NCBI GenBank assembly: GCA_030248295.1
Contig: JASANH010000072.1
Span: forward strand, 372,001 to 436,000
From: Mesodorylaimus sp. YZB2_4
Lineage: Eukaryota > Nematoda > Enoplea > Dorylaimida > Dorylaimidae
Direction: 5' to 3'
DNA length: 64,000 nucleotides
How positions within the stretch are numbered: position 1 is the stretch's first letter; each line of letters begins with the position of its first letter. A program made the translations under genes and the position numbers. Shown in pieces: positions 56,356 through 64,000 of the stretch. The notes beneath the pieces are model-generated. The model was not told the origin of the DNA and did not search any database. It saw only the letters and a program-made list of their open reading frames with translations.

Positions 56356-56954
56356 CAATTCAAACTATTTATCAAGTAAGACATTGTTGTACCAGCGTGT
56401 TATGCGTCTGTACTCTACATGCCTTGCATGGAACAAGAATAAGTAATGGCTCCCGCATCCAATAGCACATGCACATCCTTCAAATTGGTTGCTAGTCAAT
56501 ACCGTATACTGTATATCCTTCCTTTGATAAATACTGTAAGCGAACACAAACATATAGCAAACGCTGGAAAATCAAACACTTGCGGCAGTCACCTGTCATT
56601 CTTTTATCTTACTCGAAATGCGTGAACTAACATCCTACACGGTTCTTACTTTATGCATGGCTTGCGCTGTTATTGTAAGTGGGTACAGTAGAACCCATGG
56701 TGTATGGACGGCCATAGGTAGACTTTCTCATTATGATACGCCTCCGACATAACTACATGCTACGAAAAGTCAGCCTAAACTGCCTTCTCCAAATAATATG
56801 GACTCTACCCAAGGCACAATGTACATGGCAGCTGTGTGGACAAGAAATGTAACTTGAACAGTAGGTATAAAATTAGGGGTCAGAGTTATATCATTCATTT
56901 GGTCTTGACTGCCTTCGACTCCACTAGCTGCGGCATTAGTGAAGAAAGACGACG

Positions 56955-59476
56955 ATGGCGATACGATTCGGTTTCATTTTACTGGCCTGCGGGCTAGTTG
57001 TTCAGGTGAGTGCACTCTATGCCCTATCAGTCAGCAGTATGTCCCATTCGGAGGAAGGACAGAGGACATACTCATTTCAAGATTTATGATCACGTGCAGA
57101 TTTTGTTGTAGCTTTTGTGCTTGCCGATTGTGAGGACATACAAACGCACCTGACACTTTTACACTGCGACTTTTATCTGGCCTCTTTTCTAGCACGGTAC
57201 AGCCACAGTAGTATTTTTCGAGTGATAACTTGTAATGCATGTGCCAAAAAATTCGTATTCACAGTACCTTCGGCGTTAGAGAAGGAAATCCCAATACATT
57301 GAAGCATAGCTAGGTTATAAGCCAAGATAACACGTACTACATGTTCCCTCTTTAGTCAATCTCCCTTCCTGACCCCTCAATCGAATTTGTTACTGTAAAT
57401 GGTAACAGAGTCAGTCAAAGTTTAAACGATTTACAAAACGGTTCTTCTCGTCTCGGGCACCGCGTGAGCATTGATTATTCGCCCATGGATTGCCAAGTCA
57501 AGAAGTACACAGGATACAAGTTCTACGGAACACTATCCACTAGTGGCAATTGGATCGATTCAGAGGACGTATGCGTATCGATTTGTTGGCAGCTACAGAA
57601 TCAGAATTGGCCGTGCAGATCAGCTAATTATATTCAGTCGAAGAATACGTGCGAGCTGATGCAAGATGCTTATGGTGATTTGGGAACCTCGCCAGATTCC
57701 TATTTGAAGCAGGACTCGACATCGACATATCTGATCCCAGTCAGCTGTAGAGCACGTGAGTACTGTAGCATGCTATAGATGCTTTACATAATTGCTTTTT
57801 GTGGCCGTCGCACTCATTTTATGATGCCTCCTTAAACCTCCGATCACCTAATAGCAAGCAATCGACTTTCCTGCTTGCACGTGTTAAGATTGCTCAAAGA
57901 ATGGAGCCAAGACTTAGCGCTTAACTTCCACCTGAGCTAGGCCCCGCCTACACCCTCTGCCTGATGATGATGGGTACCTGATGATCCAGTCACTGTTTGT
58001 GTTTCTCACCGCCAATATTTTACTGACTTCTTTGCAGATAGCAAGCCGCAGCCCCAGCCAACGCCAGCTCCAGTCCCAGCCCCAGCCCCTGCACCTCAAC
58101 CTTCGCCAGGTGGAAGTACCAACAACATACGCCCTGGAAGCTGCGGACAAGCCTCAGTCCCGCAACGGGTTAGCCGTGCTTATCTGTCTGGTCAAGCTGC
58201 TTTCCAAAGGATTGTTGGCGGCAACGAAGCTCGTCCTCATTCCATTCCATTCATCGTCAGCTTAAGGTCGTGGAGTTGGCACTTCTGCGGGGGCACTTTA
58301 ATTCGGGTAAACGACAAGGACGAAAGTGATATTGTCATAACAGCTAGTCATTGTATCGGTGGGTAAGTACTGCAGAAGACACAAATGAGCCAGATGGCTC
58401 ATAAAAGCACTTTTTATAGGGACCCTAACAACCCAAATTTCAATGTTGTTGCTGGTGCCCACTACAGGGGGAGAAAGCAGCCAGGAGAAGAAGATGTCCC
58501 AGTGGTGAAGGTGATCATGCATCCGGAATACAACAAACCAGGTACGATAAGTTTAGTGTGTCAGGTTTGTACTTTTGGATAGCACTGAACCTATGCCGCG
58601 TTAGATTAAGGGCTGCACAAGTTCAAAGCTAGATCTTCACATGTTGAAGCTGATGTGATTTGTCGGGGCGAGCAGTAAGGCATACAGTGTACAGTATTAG
58701 TGAAAGGTGCCAGCAGAGCAGAGATTTATCATGAGATTTGGAATTGTCACCCACGAGTTCATGTGCACTTAGTGGAACTCATTTGGGATCATCGACGCGC
58801 AGGGTCTTAATCATAGCCAGTCCACCCCTTGAAACATCTAACCTGGCTGTCGCTCCAACATAGTCTTTCTTCTTTGATCCTGCCATGCCAGTGACTAACT
58901 GAGACCTGTAACTCGCTAACCTTGCAAGTCTTACCTTCAGGTTCGACCGCTAACGACATCGCCGTCCTCAAGCTTGCTCGTCCAATCAAGTTCACCGACA
59001 CCATCCAACCAGCTTGCCTGCCCGCTCAAGACGAGAAAATACAAGAAAATGTCCGCGGAATTGTTGCTGGATGGGGCGCATTGAGTGGTAAGACAGACCT
59101 TTGCGTTATGTCCCAGCAAATAAGTACAAACTAAAAATACGCGCACACGCTTTAAGAGGGAGGAAACAGCCCCGATGCTTTGAACCAAGTGGTCGTGCCA
59201 ACTATTGGACATAGCAAGTGTCTGACCATGTATGGCACCATCTACGAGCACGCCATGTTGTGCGGTGGCTATGAGCAAGGCCAACAAGACTCGTGCCAAG
59301 GCGACTCGGGAGGTCCATACTTCTTCGAAGGCAAGAATGGCTACACTCTGCATGGCGTGGTCAGCTGGGGGGCTGGATGCGCCCGCCCGCGAGCCCCAGG
59401 CGTCTATGCGCGCGTCTCCACCTACATCAATTGGATTAAGCAACAAATCCAAGCTTTGACTGCGGTGAGAGGATAG
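56955..59476 (+). CDS. Secreted PAN/apple-like domain plus trypsin-like serine protease
   Basis: Six exons join in phase: 56955-57005, 57356-57755, 58038-58362, 58420-58541, 58941-59087 and 59157-59476 (TAG), giving 454 residues. Exon 1 is the signal peptide ([17 protein letters not shown]). Exon 2 is a Cys-rich PAN/apple-like domain ([42 protein letters not shown]). Exon 3 starts with a Pro/Gln/Ala linker ([19 protein letters not shown]), then the activation site [13 protein letters not shown] and the first beta barrel. The catalytic triad is intact: His in ITASHC, Asp in NDIAVLK and Ser in GDSGGP. Asp six residues before that Ser ([10 protein letters not shown]) predicts trypsin-like cleavage after Arg/Lys. 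The conserved [17 protein letters not shown] end is present. It is probably made as a zymogen cleaved after R in QR|IVGG. The exon 6 acceptor TTTAAG is weak. Confidence 0.92.
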
Positions 59477-59583
59477 AAGATAAAAAAATCGGAGAGCACA
59501 ACTTTTATTGTGATACAGTACTACGAATACAGTAAACGACAGTATCCACCAGGCACAAGACCAAGGTCTTCGTCAAAAAAGAC

Positions 59584-59788
59584 ATCAAAAGCCGCCACTG
59601 AAACTCTGCCTACTTTGCATGCATGGGAAAAATCCTTTTATTTCTCTCCACCCTTTAGGGCACTTGTAGTCATCGCAGACGCAAAGTACTTGAATGAATT
59701 GACAGCAGGTAGGCAAAAGGCTGCAACTTTCGCAACAAACTGGACAGCAGCACACCCCTGGATTCCCTCGACAGATCGACCCACGCTT
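59584..59788 (-). CDS. Cysteine-rich terminal exon, probable secreted protein
   Basis: After a good acceptor (TTTTTACAG) the reverse strand reads 67 codons to TGA, with 13 cysteines: RGSICRGNPGVCCCPVCCES, then CSLLPTCC, LCVCDDYKCPKGWRE and FFPCM. The density and spacing suggest a compact disulfide-bonded secreted domain, but I do not recognise the family. Upstream exons were not resolved. Its 3' end lies only 107 bases from the stop of the convergent protease gene. It could be a chance frame in GCA-rich DNA, though the splice acceptor and clean stop argue for a real exon. Confidence 0.4.
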
Positions 59789-59929
59789 CTGTAAAAAGGT
59801 GCATTACAGGCCGATGAACCTCGTCGGGATGAATGTCCTGACTTTTAAAAAATGAAAGGCTTTCCTCTCCAGAATCAGCTATAAGGAAGTTCTCGAAAGC
59901 ACCTGGGCTATATTCGTAACGGCAATACC

Positions 59930-60185
59930 CTTCTGGGATCACGATCGCTTGACGGCTTTCTGGCATCGCTGGTGCATCTTGCCCTTTCCGAATCCGGTTG
60001 CTACGTTTTGCGCATAGAACTGGCTGTTGGTTTCTGGCCCATGACTGCGATTGGAGCATTTTGAATCACCTCTTACCGAATCTGCGCCAGAATCACCAGA
60101 ATGTTTGCTCTGCTTGTCCTTCACATATGCGTAGCCATCGTAGCTAAACTTTTCCTTGTTTTGCTCAAGAGTAATTGCAGGATCC
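59930..60185 (-). pseudogene. FLYWCH-like zinc-finger fragment (possible Mutator-type transposon relic)
   Basis: Reverse strand from a possible ATG near 60185: KEKFSYDGYAYVKDKQSK fits the first half of a FLYWCH finger (.Y.GY.Y.KDK.SK). In another frame downstream, LCAKRSNRIRKGQ and APAMPES resemble the second half, and at about 59880 FLIADSGEESLSFF resembles the block after the finger in FLYWCH-MULE proteins. The needed frame changes and missing His-x-His suggest decay, unless the GTAAGA at the end of the first part is a real donor. Confidence 0.33.
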
Positions 60186-60256
60186 ATTTCTTCTCCGCGC
60201 ACTGACAAAACTCTTGACAATACGACAACGAGACTGATGAAACACTGCTCGTCTCG

Positions 60257-60400
60257 TCAAGTCATCCGTCGCCAGGTCATTGGTCGGAAAGTAGGCTGAT
60301 CGACTGGTCATCCCTCGCCAGGCTGTCCATCGCCGAGCTGGCCAATCGCCAGGTCGGAGTCGCCAGGATGACCAGAGCCAGGTCGTCGTCAACCTGTTCC
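60257..60400. repeat. Imperfect TCGCCAGG minisatellite-like repeat
   Basis: TCGCCAGG(T/C/A) recurs five times or so at irregular 19-38 base spacing (CCGTCGCCAGGTC, CCCTCGCCAGGCTG, AATCGCCAGGTCGG, GAGTCGCCAGGATG). It shows no coding signal. Confidence 0.5.
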
Positions 60401-60483
60401 TCAGGAAGACAAATACAAGTTTCAAAAAGTTCGTAGACCGATTTCGCTCCTAAATATCGAATAGGAAATTATAACGAGGGCTG

Positions 60484-60688
60484 TAAAAAAATCGTCTGTT
60501 GCAGGTTATATCTAATCTTATATTGCCAGAGCACGGCCTATTTGAAGAAAACGTTCATTTGCGAGCATATAAGAACCTCACCTTATCTAAATTGACCTTT
60601 CTGGAAACGAAGGTTATATTGTGTTTTACGAATTTGAAAAAGCTTTCTATAGTATCGAATGGGGCTTTATATATGTTGCTCTAGAATC
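60484..60688 (+). mobile_element. Non-LTR retrotransposon (LINE), reverse transcriptase part 1, degenerate
   Basis: VISNLILPEHGLFEENVH followed, after a frame change, by NEGYIVFYEFEKAFYSIEW and GFIYVALES matches LINE reverse transcriptase (LP..Q.GF...ENI ... DFEKAFDS.EW.F...L). The first catalytic Asp position reads Glu-Phe-Glu here. The frame is cut exactly at 60688 by the inserted element and resumes at 63283. Confidence 0.8.
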
Positions 60689-61152
60689 CAGCATCCGAAA
60701 CTGACCCCCCTCTAAGCTAGATAAATTGGCAATTTTGTAATGTTAAAATTTTGAAAAACGGGTCTAACCCCCCCTCTAGACAAGCCAAAAATTAGTGACC
60801 CCCCCCCCCTATGGGAAAGCTAAGGAAATCCCGACCCCCCTCCCCCATCCTCGATGAGCCAAAAGTTGGTGAGCCCCACCGCAATCCTGACCCAGCCGCG
60901 ACTTTTGGCGCGGCAGGCAGGGTCAGGACCAAGGGTGCAAGTATACAGGGTCAACCTATAAAGTACGAGTCGCATTCTCAAAGCAAAGAAAAATCAGCGA
61001 ACAGAGGCTGCTCTGTAATTTTATAGGAGTCAGCTGACAATCAAATATTCTTAAATTTGCCGCGCGAACTGATGCTCAGGTGCAAGAACCTTATGACAGT
61101 CAGAGGTAAACTTGGCTAGCGCAGTGAGAGGTTTGCGCGAAACGCCTCTCAT

Positions 61153-62603
61153 GGGGCCATCCATAAAAAACGTCCACCAAAAAATGCGATTTTTTGACTC
61201 CCCCCTTCCCCTATCCACCTTTCATCCATTTCGCCTTAACCCCCCTAAAAAATGGATGTCCACTTGAGCAGACCCCCCGCCATAGGAAAGCATTCACTTC
61301 AAAAAAGCATTGCTCCCACCATCGAATGATCCGCCGAAATGATGGGTCATTCAGTCTTCGGTTTGATTCGACTGCTGCATCAGCCGAACTGGGAAGTAAA
61401 ATTTTACGCTTCCTTTCTGAAAATGTGACATGCCTCATCCAAATTAAAACTTCTCCAATTTTCCTCTAAATCCAATTTTCCTCCAAAATCAGAATTAAAT
61501 CCCGCTTTAGGTGGAAGGTAGGTCTCCTGAGTTTTTGGAGTGGTTTGCTGGACAGTGACAGCGAGGAAAGGAAATATAGGGCAGGTTGATAGGGACGTGA
61601 TCCTTATAAAAATATCTTATTTCTTGAACGGATCAGCCAGATCGAGCTCGGGATTCACGTCGAGGGTCGAATCAGTCGATGCTATCTATAATTGTGCAAC
61701 ATCTCTGGCATCCCAATGAACCCGTGGCGCCTGGAATCTATCGCCCTGGACGGGGGGTTGATGTTTCAGCCACAGATAAACTCGCTCACTCTCACATTCA
61801 GAGTACTTTCCCAGCAAACCTCCTCTTCCACGTCTCGGTTTTTTTCAAACTTTTGTGGGCCCAAGCCCGTTTTGCCTCTGGCTAGCCAGCAGTCAAACTT
61901 TCTAAGCAGGGTTGTGCGGGGACCGGTACACACATCAGCGCCCCTCTGCGTGTCTCCACTAGGAGCACCTCCACGCGAGGCCATCCTGGACAGGACACCG
62001 ACCTCCTCGGACGATGACTGTGAACCCTGTTGGCGTTAAACAGCTGAGGTTGTTTCCTCGTTATCTTCCGTCTCTCCTCTCGGAGCGACTCTAGGGTACC
62101 GGGTGAGTCACCCACAGCCTGGCGTGCAAGGGCAGCGAGGGTTTATGGTTCGCAAACCGGCCTCCATCACCGGGGAGCGAGCCCGGGACGAGTCCAGCCA
62201 CTCGCTCCCAAGCAATACGGGGAGACGAATGCCGAACCGCTGCACCACCGCGGCCGGTTACCAAGGCACCTGATTGAGCGACAAAGCCATTGGCAGCACC
62301 ACTAAAATCGTTTTATCCGCCTCAGAAAAAGACAAGCCAAAAGGATGAAAATTGTTTAGGAAAACTGGAATATTATCGACCTGAGTCCTTTGATAGTCGT
62401 TTGATGATTTAAATATTGGTAATTTGACTCGTATCTCTAGCATTAATACTATGATAATTGCGATAATTTTCCCCAAAACCCGCTGATTTTGTAAAGTGGA
62501 TGTCCACTTGGCGGCAGCCTACCCCCTCCCCCATTCACTTCCGTCCACTTTCCGCTCACCCCCACCCTCCCCCCTAGGGTGGACGTCCTTTATGGATGGC
62601 CCC
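61153..62603. mobile_element. Second nested element with GGGGCCATCCATAAA termini
   Basis: GGGGCCATCCATAAAAAACG (then TCCACC) at 61153 is mirrored by GGACGTCCTTTATGGATGGC then CCC, ending at 62603. CAT occurs on both outer sides, possibly a 3-base duplication. Two related GGATGTCCACTTG segments occur inside, near 61252 and 62500. It has no transposase. Confidence 0.7.
61846..62262 (-). mobile_element. Full-length tRNA-derived SINE, innermost insertion
   Basis: Reverse strand: GCGGTGGTGCAGCGGTTCGG head, GGGCTCGCTCCCCGGTGATG (B-box region), body with ACCATAAACCCTCGCTGCCC, TCATCGTCCGAGGAGGTC, GTCCAGGATGGCCTCGCGTG, and an end with GGCAAAACGGGCTTGG then an A-rich tail. It is the most complete copy of the family in the window. 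Confidence 0.78.
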
Positions 62604-63274
62604 CATTGAGTTTTGCTCGCGCGGAATAACCGATATTCAAGGAGCTGTAACAACATTATCACAGAGGACTGAGCCCAGTGGCGGCCAGACTGCCAGACTT
62701 GAAACTTGTGCCCCTGATAGAAAACGGGGACGCTGCAACCAACGTGAGACCTTCTCTGTCGAATGAATATTGCCGCCTCCAAACCGTGTTCGCAAGCAAC
62801 GGAATGCAGTACGATCAACGGGCACAGGCTGAGCAGCCGGAACCAACCCTGCCGAACCGAACCGAAACAGTTTGAAAACTGTGCGAAAAACATGCGACAA
62901 TCGGGGAAAATGAGAATCTTTGAGCCAAAATCAGCAAAAACTAAAAAATATTATTCCAGGGTTCAAGTCGTGAAAATTCAGAGAATAATTTTGATTTTTG
63001 TCCAGAAAACATGTAAAAATCAGGGGAAAAAATAATCTGCCAGGGAAAACTTGAAGGTTGCATTTCGAGGTTTGAAACTGGATAATAAAGAAAATTTCAA
63101 TTTTTACCTGGGGTTTGGAAAAATCATCTTACGCGCCGTGTGTGAGGCTAATTAATAAAACAAGTTTAAAACGCATTGGTAAAAAATTTGTGTTTTTGCT
63201 TCCTGGACCCCCCTTTTAAGGCCCCAAAAAATTTTAGACCCCCCCTCTGGCCGAGCGCTAGGTTTCGGATGCTG

Positions 63275-64000
63275 CTAGAATCCATGAGCTTTCCTCCTAG
63301 CATCATTAATTTGGTTCGACTCCTAAATTCCCATATCTGCTGTTCTATAATTGTTCATTCAGATCTACTGACCCTTTCGAGTATGGCAGAGGCTGTCGTC
63401 AGGGAGATCCTCTATCAGCCTATCTTTTCATCATACCTATGTATAGAAGTTTTTGACTCTTCTTATAAAACTAAACTTTCTTCTTCGGCCTTGAGTCTTT
63501 CTTCCTAAAAAAACCCATTTTATGTTTTTCAGATGATGCCGTTACTACTCATCGATCCTCAGGAGTCTTGAACTTTTCCAAGAGTTCGGCAAACTTTCTG
63601 GGCTGACTCTTAATCCAAATAAAAGTATGATCTTTGGCTCTAAAGCGGGAGCACCCCTCTGTCTTGGATGCTCTCGGTTGCTGCATTGAACGTGGAGCAG
63701 CAAAGTACTTGGGAGCTTGGCTAAATTGTGGTATGAAGAAAGCAATATAAATTGAATTTAAAAAACGAGTGGAAACTTATGACTGCCTTCTAAATCGGTG
63801 GAAACTACGTGGTCTCAGTCTGATTGGACGTAATCTCATAGTTAAAACCATATATTTATCACAGCTTACCTATCATTTTCAGTTTCTGGTTATCGGTGAG
63901 TCTTTTTTGCAATCATATCAAAACTCTACAGATTTTTTATTTAGCGTTCTCCCCCGTAGGTCTAAACGTGTTGCTACAATCTCTCCTCTTTCTCGGGGCG
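63275..64000 (+). mobile_element. LINE reverse transcriptase part 2, running off the window
   Basis: The block resumes with MSFPPSIINLVRLLNSHICC, RQGDPLSAYLFI (motif before the catalytic box), FSDD (catalytic Y/FxDD box), LFQEFGKLSGLTLNPNKS, AAKYLGAWL and LNRWKLRGLSLIGRNLIVKT, in the usual LINE order. Several frame changes separate these blocks, so it is inactive. The last frame, from about 63754, is open to the window end. Confidence 0.88.

Larger units (their letters stand above)
50500..56954. other. Gene-poor interval rich in short repeats
   Basis: No exon is supported over 6.4 kb upstream of receptor copy B and the protease. It holds a C-rich tract, a SINE head, several MITEs (listed separately), two copies of the TTTAAATTTCCCGC motif (51872-51885, and inverted at 52111-52124) and a short tandem duplication. 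Stretches 52200-54450 and 55660-56250 show nothing recognisable. Confidence 0.45.
60689..63274. mobile_element. hAT-like DNA element inserted in the LINE
   Basis: The 2586-base insertion starts CAGCATCCGAAAC and ends GTTTCGGATGCTG, a perfect 13-base inverted repeat. It is flanked by the 8-base duplication CTAGAATC (60681-60688 and 63275-63282). An 8-base target duplication and CA/TG ends point to the hAT superfamily. C-rich and G-rich blocks lie near both ends. No transposase frame is visible, so it is non-autonomous. It contains a further element and a SINE. Confidence 0.82.

Overview
The window is nuclear DNA from a small-genome animal. The genes are split by short GT-AG introns, many of 50-70 bases, and the domains are metazoan: adhesion-type 7TM, TSP1, C-type lectin (CTLD), VWA, PAN plus trypsin, AGPAT and SLC46. 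There are no operons, and MITEs, tRNA-derived SINEs and degenerate LINE, mariner and hAT-like copies lie between the genes. The splice acceptors are not the strict UUUUCAG of Caenorhabditis. I cannot fix the phylum from sequence alone; an ecdysozoan such as a nematode or tardigrade is a guess.

The main content is a pair of convergent paralogous receptor genes, about 30 kb apart. Copy A is on the + strand (2664-9384, 10 coding exons, about 1911 aa) and copy B on the - strand (50499-38995, 12 coding exons, about 2074 aa). Each encodes a signal peptide, a giant Ser/Thr-rich mucin-like region, one TSP1 domain and an adhesion-GPCR-type 7TM core. There is no GAIN/GPS region between TSP1 and TM1. 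The exon lengths of the TSP1-7TM part agree exactly (161, 110, 109, 160, 67, 144 and 169 nt). Copy B also has two CTLD exons, both flanked by phase-1 introns, that copy A lacks.

From left to right: the 5' end of a secreted VWA protein (- strand, running off the edge); receptor copy A; an unrecognised gene with two membrane segments (about 10.1-11.5 kb); a MITE, mariner and SINE zone (12.4-16 kb); an AGPAT acyltransferase (16.6-19.1 kb); a nodulin-like MFS transporter (- strand, 21.5-24.3 kb); a four-TM protein (- strand, 26 kb); a frameshifted PI-PLC X-domain gene (- strand, 29.8-30.9 kb); a single-exon SLC46-like transporter (32.8-34.4 kb); about 4.6 kb without a recognisable gene; receptor copy B with repeat-filled introns; a gene-poor MITE zone (50.5-56.9 kb); a PAN-trypsin protease (57-59.5 kb); a convergent cysteine-rich terminal exon (- strand, 59.6-59.8 kb); and a LINE reverse transcriptase split by a hAT-like element that itself holds further nested insertions (60.5-64 kb).

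The genes do not form one obvious pathway. Two lipid-related enzymes (AGPAT, PI-PLC), two unrelated MFS transporters and several secreted or surface proteins sit side by side. Exon structures were worked out by hand from reading frame, intron phase and splice sites, and need transcript support.
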